DNA of 64,000 nucleotides from Amycolatopsis nalaikhensis (GTDB lineage Bacteria > Actinomycetota > Actinomycetes > Mycobacteriales > Pseudonocardiaceae), in contig NZ_CP127173.1 of assembly GCF_030264295.1 (NCBI RefSeq), positions 1,557,501 through 1,621,500 on the forward strand. The letters run 5' to 3'. The translations under genes and the position numbers were made by a program. Positions 20,256 through 29,836 of the stretch are shown piece after piece. Within the stretch, counting starts at the first letter, position 1. Every line of letters starts with the position of its first letter. Under the pieces are notes generated by a model. It ran no database searches and had not been told where the DNA came from. It worked only from the letters and a program-made list of their open reading frames with translations.

Positions 20256-21344
20256 CTACGCGTCGCTCGAGAAGCGGACGGAACCGTCGGGGAGCACGGT
20301 GTCGGGCCACACGCGGGCGCCGTCGAGCAGCTCGCACCCGGCACCGACGGACACGCCATCGCCCAGCACGACGCCGCGCAGCACCGCACCCGCGCCGACG
20401 CGCGCGCCGTGCCCGAGCACCGAGCGCTCGACGATCGCGCCCTCGGAGACGGCCGCGCCGTCGAAGAGCACCGAGCCGTCGATCTTCGCGCCCGAGCCGA
20501 CCACCGCGGCGACGCCGATGGTCGAACCACCGGAGAGCTGGGCGTCCTCGGCGACGGACGCGCCGTCCAGGACCAGGAAGTCGCCGGGACGGCCGGGCAG
20601 CGCCGACGTCGGCGCCACACCGCGCACGAGGTCGGCGGAGCCGCGCACGAACGCTTCCGGCGTGCCGACGTCGAGCCAGTAGGAGGCGTCGACGAAGCCC
20701 TGGATGTGCGCGCCCTGCTCCAGCAGCTGCGGGAACGTCTCGCGCTCGACCGACACGCGGCGCCCGGCCGGGATGGCCTCGATCACCGGGCGGCGGAAGA
20801 CGTAGCAGCCGGCGTTGATCTGGTCGGTCGGCGGGTTCGGCGTCTTCTCCAGGAACGCCTCCACGCGGCCGGTCTCGTCGGTCGGCACCGACCCGAACCG
20901 GCTCGGGTCCGGCACGCGCTGCAGGTGCAGCGTGACGTCCGCCTCGCTTTCGCGGTGCACGCGCAGCTGCTCGCCGACGTCGGCGCCGGAGAGGATGTCG
21001 CCGTTGAAGACGATCACGTGCTCGGCGCGCAGCTTGTCGTGGACGTTCCGGATGGCCCCGGCCGTGTCGAGCGGCTCCTCCTCGACGACGTACTCGAGGT
21101 CCAGACCGATCGACTTGCCGTCGCCGAAGTACTCCTCGAACACCTCCGCACGGTAGCTCGTGCCCAGCACGACGTGCCGGATCCCGGCTTCGCGGATGCG
21201 CGAGAACAGGTGGCTCAGGAACGGTGTCCCGGCCGTCGGGAGCATCGGCTTCGGCGCCGACAGGGTCAATGGCCGGAGGCGGGTGCCCTTGCCCCCGACC
21301 AGCACGACGGCGTCGACTGCGTCGGCTCGGACCTCGGACGTCAC
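20256..21344 (-). CDS. manB: Mannose-1-phosphate guanylyltransferase
   Basis: A nucleotidyltransferase of 362 aa that makes GDP-mannose from GTP and mannose-1-phosphate. The N-terminal VLVGGKGTRLRPLTLSAPKPMLP motif is diagnostic, and the C-terminus has left-handed beta-helix repeats (SVLGHGARVGAGAVLRGVVLG). The GTG at 21344 has AGGAG six bases upstream. It matches the gene usually named manB (Rv3264c) next to wbbL in mycobacteria; GDP-mannose feeds PIMs, lipomannan and protein mannosylation. Confidence 0.92.
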   Translation of the reverse strand: MTSEVRADAVDAVVLVGGKGTRLRPLTLSAPKPMLPTAGTPFLSHLFSRIREAGIRHVVLGTSYRAEVFEEYFGDGKSIGLDLEYVVEEEPLDTAGAIRNVHDKLRAEHVIVFNGDILSGADVGEQLRVHRESEADVTLHLQRVPDPSRFGSVPTDETGRVEAFLEKTPNPPTDQINAGCYVFRRPVIEAIPAGRRVSVERETFPQLLEQGAHIQGFVDASYWLDVGTPEAFVRGSADLVRGVAPTSALPGRPGDFLVLDGASVAEDAQLSGGSTIGVAAVVGSGAKIDGSVLFDGAAVSEGAIVERSVLGHGARVGAGAVLRGVVLGDGVSVGAGCELLDGARVWPDTVLPDGSVRFSSDA

Positions 21345-21485
21345 GGAAATCTCCTCTTGTATCACGCACCGCTGAGCGACAAGCCGCGGGAAACCCTGAC
21401 GGAGGTCGCCCGGAGGGCCTACCCTAGACAGGAAACAGACGGGCCTTTCCCCAGAGGGCCCCGGGTCAGTCGGGAGGCCGAGGGG
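21345..21485. promoter_or_regulatory. Divergent promoter region manB / hypothetical
   Basis: A 141-base spacer between opposite starts. TACCCT at 21420-21425 is a plausible -10 for the plus-strand gene and GGGAGG at 21472-21477 is its ribosome site. The manB ribosome site is at the left end. I see no strong palindrome here. Confidence 0.35.
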
Positions 21486-21962
21486 ATGGACCCCCGCGAT
21501 CGGGCGGACGCCCTGCTCGCACGAGCCCAAGCGCGCGGTGCGTTCGTAGTGACACCCGACAGCGCGACGTCACCGATGGACTCGTCGAACACGCAGCAGA
21601 TCCCGCGCGCGGCGATCGACGGGCTCGACCGCAGCAGTGATCCGGACACGACCACGCAGCTCCCGGCGTCCTTGATCGAGGAGAACGACCACCCGCTGGC
21701 GGGCTCGGCCCCGACGCGGCGCCTGGAGTCCCAGGGCGGGCGCCGCCAGCAGGCGACGACGCCGTTGAGCACGCCGACGCCGACGACCCCGCTGCCGAAG
21801 CCGTCCCCGGCGCCGGTGACGACGCCGCTGGCCCGCCGGCCCCAGGCCGAGCCGATCACGAGCCCGCTGAAGGAGCCGGACCCGGAGGACACCGGCCTGG
21901 TGCCGACGGTGACGCAGAACAACGGCAAGTCCGACCTCTCGCGCCGGCTCGACGGGATCTAG
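21486..21962 (+). CDS. Disordered hypothetical protein
   Basis: The protein is 158 aa: an N-terminal helix (DPRDRADALLARAQARG) followed by a low-complexity Thr/Pro-rich body (TTPLSTPTPTTPLPKPSP) and a C-terminal KSDLSRRLDGI. There is no signal peptide or membrane segment. It is convergent with wbbL and overlaps its stop by four bases. I recognise no family. Confidence 0.65.
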   Translation: MDPRDRADALLARAQARGAFVVTPDSATSPMDSSNTQQIPRAAIDGLDRSSDPDTTTQLPASLIEENDHPLAGSAPTRRLESQGGRRQQATTPLSTPTPTTPLPKPSPAPVTTPLARRPQAEPITSPLKEPDPEDTGLVPTVTQNNGKSDLSRRLDGI

Positions 21963-22816
21963 CGGGTCTCGAGCTTCAGCCGCAGGGCGAGCCCGAGCTT
22001 CGCGGCGGCGAGCACCGGCTTCCAGGCGAGGCCCTGGTGGCGGTCGGCGAGGTAGCGGTAAGCGCTGTCGTGGTGGGCTTTGAGCATCTTCTTCGACGCC
22101 TGCGACGTGGAGTGACCACCTTCGTGGGTGACGCTCGAAGAGGGCACGTAGACGTTCAGCCAGCCGGCTTTGGCGAGCCGGTCGCCGAGGTCGACGTCCT
22201 CGAAGTACATGAAGTAGCGCGTGTCGAAGCCGCCGACGGAGTCGAAGGCTTCCCGCCGGAAGAGCTGACAGGAGCCGGAAAGCCAGCCGGAGGTCCGCTC
22301 GACGGGGGTGCCGGTCTCCTGCCGGTACTGCTTGGTCCAGGGGTTGCCGGGCCAGACCTTCCCGAAGGCGGCGTGCCCGATGCCCCGCCCGAAGGAGGGG
22401 AGCAGCCGCGCGGAGGGGTAGACGGTGCCGTCGAGATCGTGGATGAGCGGCCCGAAGGCACCCCCACGAGGCCACCGCTTCGCGGCGTCGAGCAGGGCGT
22501 CCAGCGAACCGGGCTCCCATTCGAGGTCGGGGTTGACGACGACGACCCAGCCGTACCGGTCGTCGAGCTCGGCGACGCCCCGGTTGGCGGCGGTGCCGTA
22601 GCCGACGTTCTCGCCGATGCTGAGCAGCTGCACGTTCTTGCGCCGCGAGGCCTTTTCGGGGGCCCCATCGGTGGAGTCGTTGTCGGCGACGACGACGTGG
22701 ACCTCGCGCTCGGTGGCCTTCTCGAGGCTGTCGAGCATCCGCTCGAGGGTGTCCCCGGAGAAGTAGGTCACGGTCACGACGCCGACATCGTCGCCATAGC
22801 GGTTCTGCTCAGTCAC
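21959..22816 (-). CDS. wbbL: GT2 rhamnosyltransferase (WbbL-like) of the cell-wall linker
   Basis: The protein is 285 aa and resembles the dTDP-Rha:GlcNAc-PP-decaprenyl rhamnosyltransferase that builds the arabinogalactan linker. GT-A motifs are VVTVTYFSGDTL, VVADNDSTDG, VVVVNPDLEW (DxD-like) and FMYFEDVDLGDRL. The GTG at 22816 gives MTEQNRYGDD and lies six bases from GACAAT, a leaderless pattern; an in-frame GTG at 22831 is the alternative. The context (manB, rfbB, rfbD, LCP) supports the role. Confidence 0.87.
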   Translation of the reverse strand: MTEQNRYGDDVGVVTVTYFSGDTLERMLDSLEKATEREVHVVVADNDSTDGAPEKASRRKNVQLLSIGENVGYGTAANRGVAELDDRYGWVVVVNPDLEWEPGSLDALLDAAKRWPRGGAFGPLIHDLDGTVYPSARLLPSFGRGIGHAAFGKVWPGNPWTKQYRQETGTPVERTSGWLSGSCQLFRREAFDSVGGFDTRYFMYFEDVDLGDRLAKAGWLNVYVPSSSVTHEGGHSTSQASKKMLKAHHDSAYRYLADRHQGLAWKPVLAAAKLGLALRLKLETR

Positions 22817-22883
22817 CCGGCCATTGTCCACTCGTCACGGAGGGTCAGTCGCGGACCCCGGTGCAGCAGCACGCTGGAAGAAC

Positions 22884-24032
22884 TCAGCGGGTCCGCAGGT
22901 GGCGCGACCAGGCCTTGGCATACGCCTCCCGGTGCCGCTCCGCGGTCGTGGCCCAGGAGAACTCCTTCGCCCGCTGCTGAGCCGCCATCGACAGCTCGGC
23001 CCGCCGCCCCGGGTCCGCCAGCAGCTCCGAAATCGCCGCCGCGACATCCCCCGCACCCACTCCGCAGTACGCCACGGCATCACCCCCGACCTCCGGCAAC
23101 GACAGCCGCCGGGTCGTCAGCACGCACGCGCCGCACGCCATCGCCTCGAGGACCGGCAGCCCGAACCCCTCCCCCAACGACGGGTACGCCACCAGCGTCG
23201 ATCCGCCCAAGAACCCCGCCAGCGTCCCGAACGGCAAGTACCCCGCCCGGATCACCCGCAGCCGGTGCGGCACGGCGTCCAACGCCCGCTCCACCTGCGT
23301 GTCCCACCCCGGCTGCCCAGCCAGCACCAACGCGGGCGCGTCCCGCTGACCGGCCACCGCCCGCGCGAACCCGCGGATCAACGCGGGCACGTTCTTCCGC
23401 GGCTCCAACGCCCCCAGAAACGCCACGTACGGCGTCCGGCCGAGACCGACCGCCGCCCGAGCCGCCGCGACCTCCGACGGCGATGGCGGGTGGAAGCGCT
23501 CCGTGTCGACGCCGTGGTGAATGACTTCCAGAGAAGCGTGCCGAACCGGGCCGACGCGGGCCAGCTCGGCCGCCGTCGCCGCGGACGGCACCACGCACAG
23601 CGTCGCGCGCCGCAGCGCTGTCGCCGTCCACGCCCGGAAGAACCGGGCCTTCACCGATGAGTGCAGCACCGCGTCGGTGAAGAACGTCGCGTCATGCAAC
23701 GTCACCACCGAGGCCGCCGACGTCGCCAGCGGCATCGTGTAGTGCGGCGAGTGGACCACGTCCGCGCCCAGGCGGCGGACCAGCCTCGGCAGCGTCGCCT
23801 GTTCCCAGGTCAGACGGGCCGTCCGGGTGGTCGTCGTCGGGGACGCCGGCACCACCCGCGAGCCCGGTGCCAGCCGATCGTAAAGCCGCAGGTCCCGGGG
23901 TTGGCAGACCACCGTGAGGCGCGCGCCGTCCGCGTCGAGCGCCGCGACGAGCGAGTCCACGTAGCGGCCGACCCCGCCGCGGTCCGCGGGAACCGCGGTC
24001 GCGTCGATCAAGACCCGGGGATCATCGCTCAC
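22884..24032 (-). CDS. GT4 glycosyltransferase
   Basis: A GT-B fold enzyme of 382 aa. It has GGVGRYVDSLVAAL at the N-terminus, the acceptor-side SPHYTMPL region, and the C-terminal donor-binding run SLGEGFGLPVLEAMACGACV followed by SLPEVGGDA. The donor is a nucleotide sugar; the class often uses GDP-mannose. The GTG at 24032 is chosen because the N-terminus then begins SDDPRVLIDAT. It is upstream of wbbL in the same direction. Confidence 0.87.
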   Translation of the reverse strand: MSDDPRVLIDATAVPADRGGVGRYVDSLVAALDADGARLTVVCQPRDLRLYDRLAPGSRVVPASPTTTTRTARLTWEQATLPRLVRRLGADVVHSPHYTMPLATSAASVVTLHDATFFTDAVLHSSVKARFFRAWTATALRRATLCVVPSAATAAELARVGPVRHASLEVIHHGVDTERFHPPSPSEVAAARAAVGLGRTPYVAFLGALEPRKNVPALIRGFARAVAGQRDAPALVLAGQPGWDTQVERALDAVPHRLRVIRAGYLPFGTLAGFLGGSTLVAYPSLGEGFGLPVLEAMACGACVLTTRRLSLPEVGGDAVAYCGVGAGDVAAAISELLADPGRRAELSMAAQQRAKEFSWATTAERHREAYAKAWSRHLRTR

Positions 24033-24085
24033 CCCTGCAGGGTACGGCGGTGCCCCGCCCCCTTGGTGAGGAACTGGCAAACCGG

Positions 24086-25162
24086 CTACTCGTGCGCCCG
24101 CCGGTGGATCGCCCAAACGGCTTCCGCGGCGCGACGCCACGTGAACATCCGGGCCCGTTCGCGCCCCGATCGAGTCAAATCCGCAGCCACAGCGGGTGAA
24201 TCCAGTACTTCCCGTAGCGCCGCCGCCAACGCCGTCGCGTCGCCGCGCGGCACCGTCACCCCGGCTCCGCCCGCCACCTCCACGAGCGCCGGGACGTCCG
24301 TGTGCACCACCGGGACCCCGGCCGCCATCGCCTCCAGCAGGCCCAGCCCGAAGCCCTCCGCCAGGCTCGGCACGGCCAGCACGCTCGCGTGCCGCAGCGC
24401 GGTCGCCAGCTCGGCGTCCGACACCTTCCCCAGCACCCGCAGCCGCTCGGCCGGCAGGCCCCGGTCCGCGGCCAGCGCGACCGGGTCGATGCCGCCCCAG
24501 CCCGGCTGCCCGGCGAGCACGAGGACCGTGCCGTCGAGGGCCGCGACCGCGTCGACCAGCACGTCGATGCCCTTGCGCGGCTCGATCGTGCCCACCGCCA
24601 GCACGTACTTCGCGGGCAGCTCCAGGTCCGCGTCACCGGTGGGGACGCGCACGCCGTGCGGCACCACGCGCACCGGGACGTCGACGTCGATCAGCACCGC
24701 CAGCTCGTCGGCGACCGCCCGCGTCGGCACCACCAGCCCGGACGCCCGCCGCGCCGCCCGCGCGATCATCGACCGGTGCCAGCTGACGCCGCGCGCGGTG
24801 AGCGTCTCCGGGTGGGTCCACGGCACGGTGTCGTGCACGGTCACGCTCAACGTCTTCCCGGCCGGCGCGCGCGGCGGCGCGAACGGCGTCGGCGCGTGCA
24901 CCGCGTCGCCACCCGGCCACCAGCGCAGGCCCAGCTGCCACGCGGCGATCAGCGCGCGCGGCGGGATCCGCAGCACCCGCGGCCCGTCGACGCCCTCGAG
25001 CTCGGCCGGGCCCACGTCGGCGTGCCGCGCGACCACGCTGGACACCGTCCAGCCCGGCGGCGCGGTCTTCGCGAGCGCGGGGAGCAGCTCGGCCGTGTAG
25101 CGCCCGGTGCCACCGGGCACGGGCGCGAGGAGCTGCTCGGCGAGCACGACCAGTTCGGGCAC
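24086..25162 (-). CDS. GT4 glycosyltransferase
   Basis: The protein is 358 aa. GGTGRYTAELLPAL opens the fold, VGTIEPRKGIDVLVDAV begins the donor domain, and SLAEGFGLGLLEAMAAGVPV with the EX7E-type glutamates completes it. It is a paralogue of the neighbouring GT4. It diverges from the GT2 at 25181 with an 18-base gap, so the promoters overlap. The product glycan is not deducible. Confidence 0.87.
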   Translation of the reverse strand: MPELVVLAEQLLAPVPGGTGRYTAELLPALAKTAPPGWTVSSVVARHADVGPAELEGVDGPRVLRIPPRALIAAWQLGLRWWPGGDAVHAPTPFAPPRAPAGKTLSVTVHDTVPWTHPETLTARGVSWHRSMIARAARRASGLVVPTRAVADELAVLIDVDVPVRVVPHGVRVPTGDADLELPAKYVLAVGTIEPRKGIDVLVDAVAALDGTVLVLAGQPGWGGIDPVALAADRGLPAERLRVLGKVSDAELATALRHASVLAVPSLAEGFGLGLLEAMAAGVPVVHTDVPALVEVAGGAGVTVPRGDATALAAALREVLDSPAVAADLTRSGRERARMFTWRRAAEAVWAIHRRAHE

Positions 25163-25168
25163 GCGGCT

Positions 25169-25174
25169 ATTGTG
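25169..25174 (+). promoter_or_regulatory. Candidate -10 for a leaderless GT2 gene
   Basis: TATTGT lies six bases before the GTG at 25181, inside the short divergent gap, without a ribosome binding site. Confidence 0.4.
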
Positions 25175-25180
25175 CGGGAC

Positions 25181-26107
25181 GTGACCGCGAATCCCGCCAC
25201 CACGGTGGTCGTCGTGACCTGGCGGGGCGCCGGGCACGTCACCGCCTGCCTCGACGCGCTCGCCGCGCAGACGCGTCCACATCGGACGCTCGTGGTGGAC
25301 AACGCCTCCGACGACGGCACCGACGCCCTGCTCGCGGCCCATCCTTCGCGTCCGCAAGTAATTCGCCTGCCCCGCAACACGGGGTACGCGGGCGCGCTCT
25401 CCGTCGCGCTCGGAAAAGTCGAGACCCCGCTGATGGCGTGGCTCAACGACGACGCCGAACCGGCGCCCGGCTGGCTCGCGACGCTGGAAGACACCCTCGA
25501 GAAAGCGCCGCTCGCGGCCGCGGCGACGTCGCTGCTCGTCAGCCTCGACGGCCGCACGCAGTCCACCGGCGTCCGGCTGACCGCCGACGGCCACGGCGCC
25601 GACCGCACCGAGCCCACCGGCGAGGTGTTCGGCTTCTGCGGCGGCGCGGCCCTGCTCCGCAGCGACGCCCTGCGCGCCGTGCACGGCGTCCCGGCGAGCT
25701 TCTTCTGCTACTACGAGGACACCGACACGGCGTGGCGGCTGCGGCTGGCCGGGTGGGACGTCGTCGCGGCGCCGGACGCGCGCGTCAAGCACGCCCACGG
25801 CGTCAGCAGCAAGCCGGGCTCGCCGGAGTTCCACCGCTGGAACGAGCGCAACCGGCTGCTCATGCTGCTGCGCTGCGCGCCCCGCGACGTCGCGGTGAAG
25901 CAGCTGGTCAAGTTCGCCGCGCTGACCGCCGTGCTGCCGCTGCGGCCCGGGCGGCCGTCCGCCGCGAACTTCCGCTTCGGCCTGCGCTGCCGCGTGCTGG
26001 CCGAGGTGGCCGCGCGGCTACCTGCGACGTTGACGGCCCGCCGCGCGATCGGCCGCCGGGCGGCACTGGGCCGAGGCGCGGTCTGGGAGGCGTGGGCGGG
26101 CCTTTAA
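25181..26107 (+). CDS. GT2 glycosyltransferase
   Basis: A GT-A family 2 enzyme of 308 aa. It contains VVVVTWRGAGHVTACLDAL, LVVDNASDDGTD, the DDAEPAPGWL metal-binding region and FCYYEDTDTAWRLRLAGW. It resembles rhamnosyl- or galactofuranosyl-type GT2 enzymes; the acceptor is unknown. It is the first gene of a plus-strand set with the GT2-GT4 gene and a GT4 gene. Confidence 0.86.
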   Translation: MTANPATTVVVVTWRGAGHVTACLDALAAQTRPHRTLVVDNASDDGTDALLAAHPSRPQVIRLPRNTGYAGALSVALGKVETPLMAWLNDDAEPAPGWLATLEDTLEKAPLAAAATSLLVSLDGRTQSTGVRLTADGHGADRTEPTGEVFGFCGGAALLRSDALRAVHGVPASFFCYYEDTDTAWRLRLAGWDVVAAPDARVKHAHGVSSKPGSPEFHRWNERNRLLMLLRCAPRDVAVKQLVKFAALTAVLPLRPGRPSAANFRFGLRCRVLAEVAARLPATLTARRAIGRRAALGRGAVWEAWAGL

Positions 26108-26138
26108 GCTTGCGGCACCCGACCTCGAGGAGCTGGCT

Positions 26139-28650
26139 TTGGCGCAGGGGGACCCGCAACCGCTCGTCTCGGTGATCGTCGTGAACTACCACGGCGCCGA
26201 CGACACGATCGCCTGCCTGCGCGCACTGGCCGAGCACGACTACCCCGAGCTTCGAACTGATCTGCGTCGACAACTCCTCCGGCGAGGGCGAGGCCGCGCG
26301 CATCCGCGAGGCCGTCCCCCAGGCCCAGGTGGTCGCGGCCGGGCGCAACACCGGCTTCGCGGGCGGCTGCAACCTCGGCGCGAAGCACGCGAAGGGCACC
26401 GTCCTCGCCTTCCTCAACAACGACGCCCGCCCGGCGCCCGGCTGGGTCTCGGCCGCGGTCGCCGAGCTGCGCGCGCAGCCCCGCGTCGCCGCGGTGGCCA
26501 GCAAGGTCCTCGACTGGGACGGCACCGGCACCGACTTCGTCGACGGCGGCCTGACCTGGTTCGGCATGGGCTACAAGCGCCACGCCGGCGCGCCGCTGGC
26601 CGACGTCCCGGCCACCGAGCACGAGGTCGCGAAGGACGTCCTGTTCGGCACCGGCTCGGCGATGTTCGTCCGGGCGAGCGTGTTCGCCGAGCTGGACGGC
26701 TTCGACGAGCGGTTCTTCATGTTCTACGAGGACGTCGACCTCGGCTGGCGGCTCAACCTGCGCGGCTGGCGCTATCGGTACGTCCCGGAATCGGTGACCT
26801 ACCACCGCCACCACGGCACGATGTCCGCGGTCGACGCGCCGGAAACGGGCCGCGAAACCTTCCTCCTCGAGCGCAACGCCCTCGCCGCGCTCTACAAGAA
26901 CCTCTCCGACGAGACGCTCGCCCGCGCGCTGCCCGCCGCGCTCGCGCTGGCCGTCCGGCGCGCCACCGCCCGCGGCGAGCTGGACGCCACGCAGCTCGAC
27001 CTCGAAAAAGGCGTCGGCCCGGTCGAGTCCGGCGACGTCGCGATCCCGCGGACCACCCTGGCCGGGCTGCTCGCGATCGACCAGTTCGTCGAGCTGCTGC
27101 CGTCGCTGGCCGAGTCCCGCGCGGCCGAGCAGGCCGCCCGCGTCCGCACCGACGCCGACCTGCTTCCGTTGCTGCGCAAGGCGTTGGAGCCCGCCTACCC
27201 GCTGCCGCGCTACCTCGCCGCGCACGACATCCTGGTCGAGGCGTTCGGCATCGAGCAGGCGTTCGGGCAGCGGCGCAAGATCCTGGTGATCACCGGCGAC
27301 GCGCTCACCGAGCGGATGGCCGGCCCGGCGATCCGCGCCTGGAACATCGCGCTGGCGCTGTCCGCCGAGCACGACGTCCACCTGGTCACGACGAACCCGC
27401 TCGCCACGCCGCCGCCCGCGCCGTTCCGCGTCGGCTCCGGCAAGCACCGCGAGCTGGAGGCGCCGGTCGCCTGGGCCGACATCGTCATCCTGCAGGGGCA
27501 CGTGCTCGAACTGGCGCCGTCGCTGAAGAAGGAGCACCGCGGCAAGATCGTCGTCGCCGACCTCTACGACCCGATGCACCTGGAGCTGCTGGAGCAGGGC
27601 AAGGGCGTCGCCGACGACCAGCGCGCGGCCGACCTCGCCGGCGTCACGCGGGTGCTCGACGCGCAGCTCGAGCGCGGCGACTTCTTCCTCTGCGCGTCCG
27701 AGCGGCAGCGGCACCTGTGGCTCGGGCACCTGGCCGCGCTCGGCCGCCTTTCGCCGCGGCTCTACGACGCCGACCCGACGACGCAGTCGCTGCTCGCGGT
27801 CGTCCCCTTCGGACTGTCGCCCGAGGCGCCGAAGCGCACCGGCCCCGGCCTGCGCTCGTCGCTGGGCATCGGCGGCACCGACCACGTCGTGCTGTGGGCG
27901 GGCGGGGTGTACAGCTGGTTCGACCCGCTGACGCTGGTCCGCGCGATCGACGCGCTGCGCCGCCGCCGCGCCGACGTCCGGCTGGTGTTCCTCGGGATGA
28001 AGCACCCGAACCCCGAGGTCACCGAGATGGACATCGGCGCCCGGACGATCCGGCTCGCGGATTCGCTGGGGCTGACCGGCAAGCACGTCTACTTCAACGA
28101 GCAGTGGGTGCCCTACCACGAGCGGCAGAACTGGCTGCTCGACGCGAACTGCGGTGTCACGACGCACTACGAGCACGTGGAGACGACGTTCGCGTTCCGC
28201 ACCCGGGTCCTCGACTACCTGTGGGCCGGGCTGCCGATCGTCACGACCGACGGCGACGCGTTCGCCGACCTGGTCCGGGCCGAGCGCCTCGGCGTCGTCG
28301 TCCCGGCCGAAGACGCCGACGCGCTGGCCGATGCGCTCGAAAAGTGCTTGTACGACGAGGAGTTCGCCGCGGGCTGCGTCGAGCGGATCGCCGTCGTCGC
28401 GCAGCGGTACGCGTGGCCCGAGGCGCTGAAGCCGCTGGTGGAGTTCTGCCGCGACCCGCGCCCGGCGGCCGACCGGCTGCCCGGTTCGGCGGACCTGACG
28501 GCGACGCCGCCGGTGCGCGGCCGGGCCCTGCTGCGCCGCGACGTCGACCTGGTCCGCGAGTACCTGGCCGCCGGCGGCCCGGCCGAGCTGGCGCGGCGCG
28601 CGGGTGGCCGGGTCTTGAAGGTCGCGAAGCAACGGCTGCGCCGTGGCTAG
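26139..28650 (+). pseudogene. GT2-GT4 two-domain glycosyltransferase with apparent +1 frameshift
   Basis: The TTG at 26139 has GAGGAG at 26127-26132 and starts a GT2 domain (QPLVSVIVVNYHGADDTIAC, ALAEHDYPE). At base 26250 one extra C shifts the frame: reading from TTC at 26251 gives FELICVDNSSGEGEAARI, exactly the expected continuation, and runs on to 28650. The joined product is about 836 aa with GT2 in the first third (FLNNDARPAPGW, FMFYEDVDLGWRLNL) and a GT4-like donor domain after about residue 380 (WAGGVYSWFDPLTLVRAID). It is either inactivated or a sequencing error. The downstream GT4 start overlaps its stop. Confidence 0.78.
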
Positions 28651-29728
28651 GTCCCTCAGCGTCCTCCTCGACGGCACCCCGCTCCTCGGCGCGCGCACCG
28701 GGATCGGCCGGTACACGGCGGCGCTGAGCGAAGAGCTGGTGTCGATCCCCGAGGTGGACACGCGCGCGGTGGCGTTCACGCTGCGGGGCTGGCGGCGGCT
28801 GCGGCACGTGCTGCCGTACGGCGCGCGGGCCCGCGGGATGCCGGTGGCGGCGCGGCTGCTGCGGATGGCGTGGGTGCGGTCGGACTTCCCGCCGGTGGAG
28901 CTGTTCGCCGGCCCGACGGACGTCGTGCACGGCACGAACTTCGTGCTGCCGGGCCGGTTGCGCGCGGCGGGCGTGGTGACGATCCACGACCTGGCGTTCC
29001 TGGACAACCCGGCGGAGCTGGCCCCGAGCGACCGCGACCTGCCGCAGCTGGTCCGCCGCGGCGCCCGTCGCGCGAACGTGATCTGCACCCCGACGGCGGC
29101 GGTCGCGGACGCGGTGGCGGAGCGCCTCGACGTCTCCCGCGACAAGATCGTGGTGACGCCGCTGGGCGTGAACCCGGCGTGGTTCACCGCGCGCCCGCCG
29201 GACGACGAGCGGCGCGCGCGCCTCGGCCTGCCTGCCCGCTACTTGCTGTTCGCGGGCGCGGCGGGCCCGCGCAAGGGCTTGGACTGGCTGACGCGCGCCC
29301 ACGACGCGGCGGCCGACCTGCCGGACCTGGTGTTCGCCGGGCCGGGCCCGTTCCCGCGCGGACCGCGGGTGCGCCAGACGGGCTATCTGTCCGATGTGGA
29401 CCTGCGCACGGTGGTCGCGGGGGCGTCGGCACTGGTGCTGCCCTCGCGAGACGAGGGGTTCGGGCTGCCGGTGCTGGAGGCGATGGCCTCGGACGTCCCG
29501 GTGGTGTGCACGGACATCCCGGCGTTGCGCGAGGTGGCCGGGGACTGCGCGAGCTTGGTGCCGTACGGAGACGTGGACGGCTTGGCGGAGGCATTGCGCA
29601 CGGCGGTGATCGACCCGCACGCGGTGGCGACGTCGGCATCCCGGCGTGCCCACGCGGCGAACTTCACGTGGCGGACGTGCGCCGAGCTGACGGTCGGCGC
29701 CTACCGGCTCGCCTCAGGCCGTCACTGA
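28643..29728 (+). CDS. GT4 glycosyltransferase
   Basis: The protein is 361 aa. It shows LLGARTGIGRYTAALSEEL, VVTIHDLAFLDNP, LLFAGAAGPRKGLDWL and SRDEGFGLPVLEAMASDVPVV, the standard GT4 pattern. The GTG overlaps the stop of the preceding GT2-GT4 gene by eight bases. It is followed by the long modular repeat. Its glycan product is unknown; mannan or capsule-like chains are possible. Confidence 0.86.
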   Translation: MARSLSVLLDGTPLLGARTGIGRYTAALSEELVSIPEVDTRAVAFTLRGWRRLRHVLPYGARARGMPVAARLLRMAWVRSDFPPVELFAGPTDVVHGTNFVLPGRLRAAGVVTIHDLAFLDNPAELAPSDRDLPQLVRRGARRANVICTPTAAVADAVAERLDVSRDKIVVTPLGVNPAWFTARPPDDERRARLGLPARYLLFAGAAGPRKGLDWLTRAHDAAADLPDLVFAGPGPFPRGPRVRQTGYLSDVDLRTVVAGASALVLPSRDEGFGLPVLEAMASDVPVVCTDIPALREVAGDCASLVPYGDVDGLAEALRTAVIDPHAVATSASRRAHAANFTWRTCAELTVGAYRLASGRH

Positions 29729-29736
29729 GCCGGGCC

Positions 29737-29827
29737 CAAGCGCCCCAATGTGGCCTTCGGTGCGTCACACGCAACCAAGGCGGCCTTCGGTGCGTCAGAC
29801 GCAACCAAGGCCACATTGGGGCGCTTG
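29737..29827. repeat. Modular hairpin repeat (91 bases), copy 2
   Basis: The outer arms AAGCGCCCCAATGTGGCCTT and AAGGCCACATTGGGGCGCTT pair perfectly. Inside are two CGGTGCGTCA(C/G)ACGCAACC units divided by AAGGCGGCCTT. It lies between the convergent GT4 gene and rfbD and could stop both transcripts. Copy 1 is at 5543-5628. Confidence 0.9.
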
Positions 29828-29836
29828 AGTCTTGGC

